Assembly (NCBI RefSeq): GCF_018320785.1 | Contig: NC_054869.1 | Span: 33,086,289-33,150,288 of the forward strand | Direction of reading: 5' to 3' | Length of the DNA: 64,000 bases | DNA from: Cheilinus undulatus | Taxonomy: Eukaryota; Chordata; Actinopteri; Labriformes; Labridae | Part shown: positions 51,990 through 64,000 of the stretch, piece by piece | How positions within the stretch are numbered: position 1 is the first letter of the stretch | Layout: the number at the start of each line of letters is the position of its first letter | Notes under the pieces: generated by a model | Told to the model about the DNA's origin: nothing | Database searches by the model: none | The model's input: the letters and a program-made list of their open reading frames with translations, nothing else | Made by a program: the position numbers and the translations under genes

Positions 51990-53880
51990 AACCGCTAAAA
52001 AATGTATTTTACCATGAGACAGGGGGATTGCCTGTCTCCTTTATTATTTAATAAATAAGGCACTGGAGCCTTTGGCAAATAAGATAAGAAATCACTCGCA
52101 CATAAAGGGTATAGCAGCTGGTGTATCAGAATGTCTTGTGATGCTCTATGTGGATGATTTACTAACACTTTAATAACTCCTGAAATAGGCATTCCCCATC
52201 TTTTACAGTATATAAAATGTTTGGTAAAAATTTCTGGTTATACATTAAACTGGGATAAAAGTGAACTCGTGTTCACTAAAGAAAGTAGGATTTTAAAAAA
52301 TTGTCCCTTCAAGATAGTCCATGAATATATCACCTATTAGGTATTAAAATCTCCAAAAATCCTTAACACCTGTTAAAATTAAACTTACTAGCGGGCATTG
52401 ATGAACTAAAATGTAGCAAAGAATACTGAGCACTCTTCCACTGTCTATGATCGGCAGAGTTAATGCTACAAAGATGGTATCTCTACCAAAAATGTTTGTA
52501 CCTTTTTCAAAACTTGCTAATTTGGATCACATATGATTTTTTAAGAAGCTTGAGACAATTGTCCTAGACTTTGTTTGGGGTTATAAAAAATACATAGACT
52601 CTCCAAAAAGCATTTACAAAAACCAACTCAGGATGGTGGTCTGGGCCTTCCAGTATTTAGGGATTACTATTGGGCAGCTAATGCTAGGGCAATGGCATAC
52701 TGGCAATGGGGTTCTGCAGACCACGAATTACTCAATTCTGCCCCCCTCTGGCTAAAATTGGAGCTTACATCTTTGATAAAACCATACTCTTCACTTGCCT
52801 CCGTACTTTTTACCAACCTTTCTTCTGCTGTCAAATAAGTCTGTCATAGCTTTGTTGTGAGAAACTCTTGTAAAATTCTAAACCAAATCACACATTTCTT
52901 TAAAACTCCTGATATATCAGTTTATATGCCGGTCTGCTATGATCATGCTTTTTTTCCCAGCATTGCTGCCAATACATTTACCTTATGGTTTACTAAAGGG
53001 TGAGGTGTATAGGGGATTTTTATTTAGACAACAACTTTGCATCATTTGGGCCGTTAAGCTCCAGATGTGATATACCTCACTACAGTTTTTTTCGTTATAG
53101 TGCTTGGTGCAACTAAGGCACTTTATGCGAGAAAACATACTTCACTTTGAGTCATACTGTCAGAGACATACCCTTTTGGAATTGTTTTTTCTTTTGCCAA
53201 ATAGTAAGAAGCTCATGACCAAATTTGTGACTACTTTTCAGAGGACTCAGTACCTGCCAACAGTATTAAGAAAGTGTGGGAAAGAGAAACTAATGTGTTT
53301 TCTGATAAACTATGGAAGACTGCACTTTCCCGTATTCATAGCTGTTCAATAAATAGCAGACACAGGTTAATACAGTTTAAAGTAATTCACCGTTTTTATT
53401 ATTCTAAAGACAGACTTCATAAGTTTACCCCTCTGTGTCTCTTAAATGTGATAAATGTAAAGTCAGTGATGGTACAATGTTGCATTAATTTTGGGACGGT
53501 CTGTTAATCTACCAGTTCTGTTCTAGAATTTCTGTCTTTTTCTCTGGGGTTTATAAGAGTGTTAAGGGTTTTCTTCTATTGTTTATTAATGTAAATGTAA
53601 ATCTCCATACTGAAATGTTTGTGTTTAACAGGATCAGCATGGAAGGCATAATAGATACCTTTTTGTGTCCATTGTCAAGAGTCATGATGAAATTTTTTTT
53701 TAGTATCTGTACCCCTCCTCATAAGTCAGAAGTGTGTATTGGTGACTTTCTGTGGGGTTTTTTTTTTTTTTTGGGGGGGGGGGGTGATGGGTGGGGGTGG
53801 GGTTATGATGTTTAATGTTTTGTTATTAAACTCTTGGTTCTATTGTAAAAATATATGTGCCCATTTTCTAACAAGAATAA
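51990..53880 (+). mobile_element. Degenerate L1-type (Tx1-like) LINE, reverse-transcriptase part
   Basis: Plus-strand translation, with many stops, follows an L1-type ORF2. It shows a degraded GTRQGCPLSPLLF region near 52015, ALEPLANKIRNHSHIKGIAAG, the catalytic LYVDDLL (about 52146-52166), SGYTLNWDKSELVFT (about 52230-52280), YYWAANARAMAYWQW (about 52664-52711), and a C-terminal NSRHRLIQFKVIHRFYYSKDRLHK stretch near 53355-53430. It is 5'-truncated and dead. Boundaries are approximate. It lies upstream of the SEPT2-like exons, probably in their large intron. Confidence 0.8.
53757..53812 (+). repeat. T-run followed by G-run
   Basis: About 15 T (53758-53772), then 12 G (53773-53784), then G-rich text 'gatgggtgggggtggggtta'. 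It lies within the 3' end of the LINE remnant. Confidence 0.8.
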
Positions 53881-53899
53881 AAGTAACATGTCAAAGCAT

Positions 53900-56800
53900 T
53901 TGCCTGTTAAGCTTGACATTAGTTGCAAATGTCAGGTGGTGCAACCAGTGTTTCAGGTGTTGAAACTTGAAAAAATAGTCGATGTATAAAATAAAAATAT
54001 TTATTTTACATCTAATTAGGTAAACAAGATATCACATATTTTTGAAAATTTAATTAATCACAGTTTCGCTTCTGTAAGGGTTTACACTTCTCATGTCAGG
54101 TAGTATAACCAAGATGAAACAGCTACATTTTGTTTTACCATAAAAAAATCATTTTGTTCAACTTTTACCTTGTCATTTCAACTCAAGTCTCAAAGTCCAT
54201 CCTTCATCTCTTGCCCTAATCCTCCTCTGTACAAGTGTACTGAATACTTGGGTTCAATAATGTGCTCTGTACCTTCTAAATAAACAAATAAATACATTTT
54301 GTTTGTCTCTTTTTATGTCTGTTTCTAAAACATATAGTCTGTCAAAACAAGAGGAACCACTCAATTCTAAAACAGGGGAGACTCTGAGATCTTCACAATT
54401 AAAAAACGGTGCATATATATTGGTATTAGCTAAGATCCACTTGGAAATAATGGCATATCCAACATCATGCATCCCTATTTTTGAAGCTACTTGTCAGTTG
54501 CATCTTATTGTTTTGTACTCGTTTTGTATGGTGATGTATTATTCACATTATGCTGCAAGTTATAAAACAGCTGCAACTTTGCCCCTTAAAATGAAAGTAA
54601 AAGTGTTAAAGACTAATGAGAGGGTGTGAGTGAGCACCTGTTGTTGCAGCAACACATTTAATTAAAGCCCCCCTTGGAGCAGAAGAGGGTCAGAACAGGA
54701 AAGGGTAGGCAGGTGAAGTATAATAACTGTCTGTGTGTGTGTGCAAGTTCTGAAACAGTGAAAAACAAAGCTCTCACCCTCCTTTATTCATGGGCCGACC
54801 GGTGAAGAAACAAGTTAAAACAAAGGAGCTTCCTTCTCTACTACCTCGGGGACAGATGTCAGTATTTATTATTCTAAGAATCAAAGCTGCATTTTCTTTT
54901 GTTTTCCCAGGAGCAGCATTTTGAAAATCACAATGTGGTCTTATGTAATGGAGCCAAAAAATGTCAAGTGTTATTTTCCTGACTTTTTGGATACTTTCAT
55001 GTACTGTAGTGCGTAAAAGGACAGTGGTCAGTCAGCCAGGAGCCTGGGAAGTGAGCGCAGGTTTTCCTACAGAGTGCAGCTTCTGTTTGAGCCGTTGTTA
55101 TGGCTGTCGCTTGTTTTCTCAGTGAGCTCTGTGCGCAGTGTGAGCGAGATAGTGTGTGCGCATGGGGAGAGTCGGGTATTGTTGTGGGGCAGATCAAAAA
55201 ACAAACAGGCTTTGCAGGACTCAGAGGAGAGCGTGACACAGGACCAGAGCCTCTTTTTTCCCTTCATTCAGTCAAACATACACGATGTACAGACCGGTCG
55301 AACATGGAGACTGAACAAACAGTGCTGTGGACAAGCGGGCAGAGCATAAAGAATTTTGGGAAATTGTGCACTCAGTGGGAAAATAAACATGAATGACACA
55401 ATAGCAGGAAAAAATGAAACAAACTACGCAAGATGGTAAGATGGAGAGAAATTCTCATAAAAATGTAGTAAAATGGGAAAATCAAACTGAAGGACACCAA
55501 ACAACTAACATGGATGACATTTTTGAAGATAAAAATTACCGTTGAATATCTTGAAACAATATCAGGACATCTCTGAGACATGAGTCCGTTGACTGCCATC
55601 ATCTCTTTCCAGACCTTGCTAAGCCAAAAGCTGCAAAATGGCTGTTTACCTGAATTATTTTGTCCCGTAACGTGTGCTTAGTACAGCCTGACACCTATAA
55701 TCAAGACCTCTCAGGGATCATCATGTCAAAATCACCGCCTGCTCCAAATCCCTGTTGTCTGCTGCTGATTTACTGCACACAATGTGGGCCTTAATCCCTA
55801 ATGTTACACCAGTCTCTCCTCCTCCTGCTCTTCCCAGTAGTGTATTTTCGTTGGTGCGGAGATGCTGGCAGTGGGGGCCATTTTGATTTTATGACCATCC
55901 TGTCCAGCTATAATACACCCCTCACACCCACCTCTCTATGTGCTGTTATGTTTGGCCCTGTAGGTTCACTCAATGCTGTCAAGGCAGCGGAGAAACAATA
56001 CCATTCAAGACTGTGACTCAGTAATAATTATAATAGGAAGCCAAAGATTTATCGCCTATGCTTCTGGTGCATGTCGTTGAATATGGAGTATTGTTTGTGG
56101 AAATGTTGCGTCATGTTGGGAACTTATGATAAGTGTAAGGGTGAAGACTGATGCCGTCAACTGAGAAAATGGGTAACAAATTATGCTTAACTGCTGGTGA
56201 ATCATTCAAGCTATTTGCTTCCAATCTAAAGTCACTCAGTTCTTGGAATAGCAGAATTAAATACACTGTGGTGGATAAGAGTCCAAAAAAAGTAACCCTA
56301 GAAGTCTATACATAGATATAATTATACAGAATGAAGTCATGGGAGGCATGGCTAAGCAGTTTTTTACAGGGATTGCACAGCAAAACCTCCAATCATAAAG
56401 AAACAGAGTGCAAACCCATCATTAAAGGGATCAACGCGTCATTTCACCAACCTGCTGAGAGAAAAATATTTTTACTATCTGTTAATTCTTGCAAACAAAC
56501 CCACAAAAATAAGACTGAGTCAAACAGCTGCTTAACAACGAGAAATAAATGCTGGACAAACAACAAAAGATGAAAACAAACAGCTTCAGAGGAAAAGAGC
56601 GAACAGAAAAAGCTGTGTAGAGCAATTCTGGTAACATTCAACAGGTGACTGCAAACAAACGCTGTTTTCTGTGTGATTGTGAGCACAGAGCTGAGCCTCC
56701 ACTTGCTTGGCATGGTGTTTATATCTACCAAACTTCAACCCTAACAGTGAACAATACTTGGAAGTAGAAATGTGCACCAGAGCATTCTTAGGAAATCAAC

Positions 56801-57600
56801 AATACAGAGAGGGAGAAAAGATACAAAGGAAAACAATCAAACTGCATCTTGAGGCTAATTAGTCCTGACTGAGAAGAGCAGGGATGGGGGACATGGAGGG
56901 ACCAAAGCAGGCGCGTTTTTACGTAATGTTTATGTAACCTCATAGCTGCCTGCCAGCTACTGGGGGGCGGCCATGGGAATGAATTGGTGTATCATTGCCA
57001 TTAGCAGCAGAATATCTGATCAGCTCTGAGTTGCTTTAAAACCTTTTTAAAACACCTTGTGAGTGAGAAGATTCCTTTTCTTTTACAAGACTGAAGTTTA
57101 TTAAATAAAAAAACAGTCCTGGTGACTGTGAAATCTAGTTTGTTGACTTTTTTCTGTCCCTTATGACACTCTTGTAGGTCCAACTGTGTCTCTACTTAGG
57201 GGTGAACACAAGTGATTTTTTTTGCATGACATTTGTTTCTAATAAGTCTACTATCAAGATCCACCACCACCTAATAAATAAGAATAATACAATTTCTGTC
57301 AAATTTCAACCACTAAAATGTATTTACTAAAAATGTTGCAGTTTGAACCTTAGATTGGTGGAGCAAAACATGAGTGAACAAAGACACAGTCTCAGAAAAG
57401 CATCATTACAGAAGCCCTGGGCATACATGCGTGCAATTTATCATACTCCATTTCTAATAACAGCATGAGCATTTTGGTTGATATCTAGAAATCTTGACAA
57501 ATTAACTCATTACCATGGGAAAATTGTTTTCTCTGGATTATAAGACAAATAAATCCAGAGCTTGAGAAAACAAACAGAACTTTACTTACTATCATGGTAA
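53900..57600. other. Stretch without a recognised gene
   Basis: A slightly GC-richer patch near 55030-55260 gives overlapping open frames on both strands, but none shows a domain or good splice context. I looked here for the missing SEPT2-like exons (P-loop, DTPG, AKAD) and did not find them. Confidence 0.45.
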
Positions 57601-57628
57601 AACAGAGTTATTGTTATCCACTATTTTA

Positions 57629-57683
57629 GTGTGTGTGTGTGTGTGTGTGGGGGGGGGGGGGGGTGTGTGTGTGTGTGTGTGTT
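57629..57683 (+). repeat. (GT)n microsatellite interrupted by a 15-base G run
   Basis: (GT)10 at 57629-57648, G15 at 57649-57663, then (TG)10 to 57683. It is followed by G-rich 'gtgagtgggtgtgagtgggt' text to about 57850. The long G tract could fold as a quadruplex or reflect an assembly error. Confidence 0.85.
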
Positions 57684-57821
57684 TGTGAAACAGTGTGTGT
57701 GAGTGGGTGTGAGTGGGTGCACATGTAACTGTTGTCTGTAGGGTGGTTGATAGTGGGATAGGGTGGTTGCGGGTGTGAGGGAATGACTCTAATTGTCTAT
57801 ATTACGCAAAAGGTGGGGGTG

Positions 57822-57907
57822 GGTGGGTTTGAGGGAATGTTTTTAATTTGTCTATGTACAGCACTTTGAGTTACATGTCATGTATGAAAAGCGCTTCATA
57901 AATAAAG

Positions 57908-57938
<31 letters not shown>
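57822..57938 (+). repeat. Retroelement 3' end with (TTGA)n tail
   Basis: 'gtacagcactttgagttaca' and 'gaaaagcgcttcataaataa' followed by seven GATT/TTGA units (57909-57938) is the usual 3' end of a fish LINE or LINE-dependent SINE. No coding part is recognised. Confidence 0.65.
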
Positions 57939-58344
57939 AAAAACAAAATGATAGATGGCTTCCGTAGATCACTAACCTTTTTGCCAAATTAACGCCTTAC
58001 TGAAAAAAGCTCTACAAGCCACTTTTGGGTTCTGATTCATCAGCAGAAAACCACTGGCCTAAAAAAGCACCTGGTTAACTCCATTATGGTCAGAAACCAA
58101 TCTTGTTCCTGTGACATATTTATGCTGTCTGTGTTGTGCCAGTTATTTTGTTTTTAATTTGACTTAATTACTTCACATTTCCTGAAATGAGAGTTCAATA
58201 ATGTTCGCTAAATAAGCTGTAGATGCATGAACAGCTCCATTTACTAAATCAACAGGATAGTATTCACAGACAATAAATGTCATAAATTAGAATTCTTTTA
58301 TTTAACCATTAAAAGGTGTATTAAAAAAGATGAAGCACTGACAT

Positions 58345-58512
58345 TTTAGTCTCATTTTAGTCTCCTTGACACAAAAAATTCACTTGCTTTTCTTCAGAGT
58401 TTAATCATCAAGGATCTATTTTTTTGCCAGACTTAGTCTAGTCTTCCTCATGGAAAAAAGGTAGTTGACAAACATTTTTAGTCATAATTTTAGTCAACAA
58501 AATTAACACTGC
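58345..58512 (+). mobile_element. Second copy of the ..caacaaaattaacactgc MITE-like repeat
   Basis: Shares 'acattttagtctcattttag', 'tcatggaaaaaaggtagttg' and the right end 'tagtcaacaaaattaacact' with 12175-12333, in the same orientation. It lacks coding capacity. Confidence 0.6.
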
Positions 58513-58779
58513 ATAGTAGGTCTAAATACTTTTCAAACAAAATACCTGAGTCATCCAGTGAGTGTTTACTCATGGTATTAGTTAACATGTGCAAATCAAA
58601 TTTTCTTCTTCTTCTGAGATCTTTGGTGTCCCAATGAGGGGCCTCAGACTCCAGGTTGGGAACCAATATCTTGTGTACACTTTTTTTAAGGTGCAAAATA
58701 TCTGCATAAATAGTTCTATACTTAGAGGATAAAGCAGGATGTGGTATCTTTGAAAAAAAAGTGTTAGTGTGCAAAAAGT

Positions 58780-59110
58780 TTTGAGCTGGGATGGTTAGGT
58801 TTTGAGTATGTATGAATGTTTGTGTTGTATGAGTGGTGGTGAGTGTGATATTGGTGGTGGGGGGTTGCAAAAGTGCTGCTGGGCTTTTTTGGCCACGGTG
58901 CTGATGTTGAGGGACCAAGTGAGATCATCAGATAGGTGGACACAATCTCTTTGGTTTAGTCCACATTCAGGGATAGGTTATTGACTTTGCACCAGTCTGC
59001 CAGTCTGTTAATTGTTGGGCTACTTCTCGTAGTTTTAACTGGTGAGACCCACCACAGTCGTACCATCAGCAAACTTCATAATATGATTTGTGTTGTGCAG
59101 GGCAGAGCAG
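58780..59110 (-). mobile_element. Non-LTR retrotransposon (jockey/CR1-like) reverse-transcriptase fragment
   Basis: Minus-strand translation gives NTNHIMKFADGTTVVGL (about 59050-59100), a decayed FADDTTVVG catalytic motif. After frameshifts come 'PIPECGL' (from LSLNV) and HLSDDLTWSLNISTVA (about 58890-58945). This is the RT core of an abundant fish LINE. The exact clade cannot be settled by eye. Confidence 0.75.
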
Positions 59111-59119
59111 CTGTGACGC

Positions 59120-61340
59120 AGTAAATCTAAGTCTATTTTTTTCCATCTACCTCTGATGTACTCACACTATTGAATACCAGAAAATTTTCTTCAGAAAATA
59201 CATATCATTTCATGTTTCCATCTAATTTATATTTTTTTGGCAGTCCATGAAAGCAGCCAGGACTAGTGGGCCTGATAAATTCCAACCATTGAGCCAAAAA
59301 CACTAAAACATGAAATATAAACTATGAATGAGTCCCAACATGGTCTCGATCATCATTAAAAAAATCACCCCGCCCCTTTTTTTCTGATAAAGAATAAAAA
59401 ATGTGGATGAGTACCAGCCTCTTCAGCATTAAATCTTCAGTCTTGTAAAAAGCCTTTCAAGTTTCAGGTGGAGAATATCTATGAAATGAAGTGTAAAGTT
59501 TCTTTATTATCTGAGGCCAACATACTAATTTTTTTTCTTTTAATTCAAAATAACAGAGGGTTAAGTAAGTCCTTCTCATGGGGCAACAATTTGGCTCTGG
59601 GTTAAATATACTGAAAGAAATATAATGAGCTATATGCCACTGTAATTGATATTTTAGACAACACTTATTAAATATCAGAGTGACAAGTTTACAAGACAAA
59701 CAACTGGAGTCTGATAGCATCAAAGAGAAAATAAATTCATGCCAGATTCCTACTGGTGTTCATTAGTTTTCTAACTTAATTTGCTAACCTTAAGACACAT
59801 GAGAACAAATGTTTCTCTCCTTCCAGGAAACTCGTTTCAACTAACTGGCTCCTTTGCCTGCAGGGAGTCTGAGGGGGTGAGGGAGCCCCAACAATACCTA
59901 ATCCAGGGGGGTCAGAGGGATTTGGTCCTCATAGCAGCCTCCTGCGCAAACACACACACCACTAACTATTGCCTCACTTTGTGAAATAGTACAATCTGGC
60001 GTCAGGAACAGGGAAAAAAAAGTTTAAATGTGGGCTTGAAGCTCCAGGAGTCCAGCAGATCACCAGAGATTGGAGGATATCCCTTAGACCATCTATAGAG
60101 AAAATCCCTCAAATATCAAAAAGTACCCTTAAAACACAAATTCCTTCATGCAGCAGTGCTGGGAAAACAATACTTTACTGTTAAGGGGATTAAAGACACT
60201 TGCATGCATGCACAGAAGCACATTCCTCATATATTCAGTAAGTCTGAGAGGCGATTCAGACGTAAATTAAAAAGCTGACTTTGCGATGCCAGGAGGCACT
60301 GGAGGAAAGTACAAAGGAAACCACCACCTCCATGGAAACGTGCAGGCATCATATGAATTATGGTGATCGACACACTTGTACACACACACTCCTATTGTCT
60401 TGGATAAGAATTAGTATAGTAAAGACCACCCACCTCTCCCCTCTGATCAAAGAGCATAGGGGAAACAATCAGGCTATTCATGTAATCTTCTATCTGAGTG
60501 AGATTAAGAAGGTGACAGAAGGAGTTTAGGATTTCAGCTACATGTCAGGTTCTGTGACTTAGTCTGGTAATCATAGAGGGGTCTCAATAGCAAGCAAAGT
60601 GTGACTCATTAGCAGCACGGCAATGTCCGGAAACCATCTTTTCAGGTCGGCGCTCGAACAAGGAAACCTGCTGTTTTCACACTGTGCTATGCTTGTACTT
60701 TCTTTACTTGAGAGCGGATGATTGTGTGAAATAGAGCTGCTCGCTTTATGGAGAAAGACACATATTTATTGTTTTAAAATCCACAGAGACGTGAACATAC
60801 CACTGCACAATGAGTGCCAGAGGGCAGATAAATAAATATAGCTGCGTGTTTGAAACACTGGCAGGAAAAGGACCGGCCAAGAGCTGACCAGGGGGTCAGA
60901 CACACAAAACATGCACCTACGCTTACAGGAAAGCAGTGAGGTAAGAATGAAGTGAAACATAGCTGAACCTTTAGTCAAGGGTTGCCTAGACATGTAAGAA
61001 GCAATATCAAAATGGAGTTATGCACCAGATTCACATCATTTTACATCACTACACCTGCTGCCTCACATTTCCCTTTTTAACCGCACATGGAACCTTTTGC
61101 AGTTTATCCTCTGTGCTAAAACAGTTTCACTCTCTGTTGTTGACATTTAACAAAACCTGGTGACAATACTGGCCAGTGCAAACAATCCAGTGCTGTTTAT
61201 GGCTCCCAGTGGGGCTGTGTTGAGCCGGTTCACACAACAGGACTAGCGTGGAGTGTTCGGGGAGAGCACAGAGGGTTGGACAACAATATGGACAACAGAG
61301 AGCTGGGAAAACGCCATGACATTACCTTTGCAGGGGTGTG
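59120..61340. other. Stretch without a recognised gene
   Basis: AT-rich DNA with short, unsupported open frames only. No domain, RNA gene or clear repeat was recognised. Confidence 0.45.
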
Positions 61341-61350
61341 AGTTATGGCA

Positions 61351-61653
61351 ATTGTTCCCAACCTTTTTTCCTTGGAGCCCCCCATAAACCACACGAAAAG
61401 AAAAAAAAAAGATGCCATGCCATCAAAAAGCCACATAAATTTGAACTGTTTCATGAACAAGGCCAGAGTAAGGTTTCTGGGTGTTATTTTTACCAAAGGG
61501 TATGTGAATAAACTTAATGTTTTAGCATTACTTAAGTTCATATGTGAAAATCTAATTTTAACTACCTCACAGCAGATAAAGCTTTACCCCCTGCCTCTAA
61601 GATCTTGGGCAGCCCCCTAGGGAGGTCCAGGACCCTGGGTTGGGAACCATGAA
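61351..61653. mobile_element. hAT-type MITE with exact 8-bp target duplication
   Basis: A 303-bp element with ends attgttcccaacctt and, inverted, ttcatggttcccaaccc. Exact repeats ttatggca flank it at 61343-61350 and 61654-61661. TTCCCAACC termini with 8-bp duplications mark a well-known hAT-type repeat class. It has no transposase. The part near 61405 has an A-rich run. Confidence 0.85.
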
Positions 61654-61934
61654 TTATGGCATTAGAGGGGATGAACATATTGAAGGAAGGACAGTTCTGC
61701 ATGGGAGATAGTGAGCAGTGACCAATAGGCAGAGACAAGAGAGAAGAAAGGAGGAGATGAAGAAGATGAGAGGTGTGAAAAGAGTTGTGGGGTGTGGGGA
61801 CAAAGAGAGAGAGACAGTAGGGAGGGAAGGGAGGTAAAAAGGGCGTGACTTTTGTCTGCTGCTTGTGCGGGAACAGCAGAGGAGCTGTGTTCTCTTGCAA
61901 TCTTTGACCTCTGGCTTAAAAGGAGAGCAACTAC

Positions 61935-62098
61935 AGCCTCTATTTCCATGACAGATGAGTTAGGACATCAGGGAGAGAAGGAAATGACATGCAGAAAAGA
62001 GCCACAGGTCAGAATTGAACATAGGCTGCCATCTTTGATGACCATAACCTCTTAGCATAGGGCATGGTGTAACAGCAGGGCCATCAGTGGCCCCGTTT
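61935..62098 (-). repeat. tRNA-derived SINE copy, degenerate
   Basis: 'gagaaggaaatgacatgcag', 'aagagccacaggtcagaatt' and 'accataacctcttagcatag' follow the order of the SINE family described at 19345-19545, with many substitutions. Confidence 0.6.
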
Positions 62099-62099
62099 G

Positions 62100-64000
62100 T
62101 GATCTTTAAGGCAAATTTATTTCTGGGAATCTTAAAAAAATGGAGTTGTAGACTTCCAAAGTTGCTGTTTTTCCACAAAGAAACATCATATCTAGACTGT
62201 AACTTAAAGTAAATCAAACTAAACAGGTTGTTTTATGTCAATTAATATTTTTGCATTTCAAACAATTTGTAAAGTAGAGGATAAAAACGTCTTCTATTTA
62301 AAAATGCATTATGGCCAAAAATGAAACAATACAGTGGATTAAAAAAGTCCTGAAATAAAACCCTCAGATTATTCTAAATGTGCAAGATTTGAATTTTTGT
62401 TGTATTGCCTTCATCAAAGAGCAGTTGCACAAAATCTACATGAACGTATCCTCTAATTCCAACAGATTTTCACCCTGAAAAATACAGAAAATGCATGTTA
62501 CTTTCAAAATGAAACTCAATTACAGTTTGACATTATAACTGCATTCATTAGCTTTGAATCTCTTGATTATCTTTTTTATCTAATTAATTAACATAAGTTT
62601 AAATGACAATGTCTTACAAGGGAGCAAAACCTCCAAATGAAGAGGCTGAAACTTCTCCTTTACATTATTACAAAGTTGAATAGTTGTACTTTTTAATTCA
62701 AAAGAAAAGAAAAACTTAAAAAAATATCCTCCCTCTCAGACAAAAGAATGTATCTTTGCATTTTTTGCTTCCATCAGGACTCTAGTCTGAACCAGCTGTG
62801 TGCCGTCATGGATGTTCAAACAGAAAACAACCAGTAAAAATCTTCGAGACTAAATCCCCACACAGGATATGACTGTAAGGTCCCAGACTGAGAGGATCAG
62901 TCCCTCAATATACCCTCCTCAGGGAAACTTATGAGCTAGAGACCACAGCGACCTCAGAGAAGGAAATTGGCATTAGTGCAAATTAAAAGAAAAAAGGACA
63001 CAAAGACGCAGTGGAAGAAAGTGAGGCAGCTGAGTGAGGCTCTGCCAGGAGAGGAAGGACTGAGTGAGAGGAGAGCAGAACTAAGAGGATGAAAGCTGAA
63101 CGGTGGGAGGTTCGTTAACTTTGTCCATGAGCCTCAGCTGCACGGTTGTGTCTTGTCAGTGGAACAGTCTTAACACGTTGCAGGAAACCTATATTGTTTT
63201 GTACAAGCTGTTTCCCGCTAATAAAAAGAGAAAGGACTGTACGAGCCTTCAGAGAGAAAGAGGGTGGTCTGGTTTATGAGAGACAAACAGCTCAGAACGG
63301 TGAGAAAGTACCCCGCGAATAACAAACTAATAAATTCAGTGGGAGGTACACTGAGCTTTATCAATCATCCTTGAGTGCTCAGCTTCCTGGCAGGTTCCTG
63401 GCTGCTGGTGCTCTGACCTTAAAGGAAGGCCTGGTGCCCTGCTGCACTGTACAGGACTGTATGGCAGGAATCAGGCACGTATACATAAGAGCCACTTCAT
63501 CTTATCTGATTGCACTCACAAATACTCGATACAGATGCCTTTGTTCTTCTGAGAGACACTTGGAGAGATGAATGAGCCTTTCTACATTTATCAGTTACAA
63601 TCATTATGTTAACATGCACACAAGAAGCCAGAAAACTATGATGCTGTGATCACTTAAGGCAAAAATCCAAATGCACACCTACAATAGAATCAGAGTCTTG
63701 TGTATACTGTAAAAGTGTACATTCCAAATATACTGCACATAACTTAAGACATGGTATTTTCACGTATGTACCAAAAGAATTTCCAGAAGTTCTTGGATTG
63801 AGCTTTACTTGTGAACACAGATAGTCACATTTTTCACACACCCGTGTTTCAAACACCTGGATGCCCTGAAATCCTTCCTGCATGTGCCCTAGTAACAGTT
63901 TTCCTACAATGTTGTTGTGAGTGGATTTATGAATGCAGCCAGTAATATTCAGGAAATTCCTCACAAGTGAGCAGGTGGGTGTGATGAAATTTACATATTC
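62100..64000. other. Right end of window, no recognised gene
   Basis: Short open frames on both strands lack domain features. If the SEPT2-like gene continues rightward this is still its intron; no exon of it was recognised here. Confidence 0.45.

Noticed and set aside
55067-55396. Overlapping open frames of 80-98 aa on both strands
   Set aside because: They come from a GC-richer patch. No start, splice or domain evidence supports any of them, and none matches the missing septin exons.
58490-58918. A 142-aa minus-strand open frame
   Set aside because: It overlaps a MITE-like repeat and a LINE fragment and has low-complexity Thr/His text; no domain is seen.

Overview
The window is nuclear DNA of a ray-finned (teleost) fish. 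Genes are split into short exons with GT-AG introns. The proteins are vertebrate-specific (platelet GPIb-beta, SEPT2-group septins). The non-coding DNA is full of typical teleost repeats: several Tc1-like transposons, tRNA-derived SINEs, hAT-type MITEs and LINE fragments. All four recognised genes lie on the minus strand. I found no convincing plus-strand host gene, no CRISPR array and no free-standing tRNA or rRNA gene.

Layout from left to right. (1) 1-8.3 kb: the 5' two-thirds of DHX37, an SSU-processome DEAH helicase, with 18 coding exons in the window and the 3' end cut off at base 1. (2) 8.8-10.3 kb: a decayed Tc1-like transposon. (3) 11.0-14.5 kb: GP1BB, with the whole ORF in one exon and a non-coding first exon about 2.7 kb upstream next to GATA and ETS motifs. 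Its intron carries two MITE-like insertions with 9-bp target duplications. (4) 17.3-43.6 kb: SEPT5, with ten shared coding exons and two alternative 5' ends, one at 28.7 kb and one at 43.3 kb. The second includes a predicted 14-nt micro-exon. The roughly 14.4 kb between the two 5' ends holds only repeats. (5) 44.5-51.2 kb: the last five coding exons of a second SEPT2-group septin, most like SEPT2. Its 5' exons are not in the window, so the intron is longer than 12.8 kb. (6) 51.2-64 kb: that intron or upstream DNA, with an L1-type LINE remnant, a second LINE remnant, a hAT MITE and simple repeats.

SEPT5 lying directly upstream of GP1BB on the same strand is the order found in mammals. Exon phases were checked by adding the exon lengths. 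DHX37 stays open through 842 codons, SEPT5 closes at 376 aa (short form) or 371 aa (long form), and the SEPT2-like fragment closes at 151 aa. The septins are filament-forming GTPases, and SEPT5 is known from neurons and platelets. GPIb-beta is part of the platelet von Willebrand factor receptor, so SEPT5 and GP1BB are a physically linked pair with a shared platelet connection. DHX37 acts in ribosome biogenesis and is probably only a neighbour.

I did not find a previously undescribed biological system. The items most worth a second look are the dual SEPT5 promoters with the micro-exon, the non-autonomous DNA transposon family with 9-bp target duplications, and the nested hAT insertion. A 190-bp near-perfect palindrome carrying a decayed hammerhead-like core, and the head-to-tail septin pair, also merit checking.
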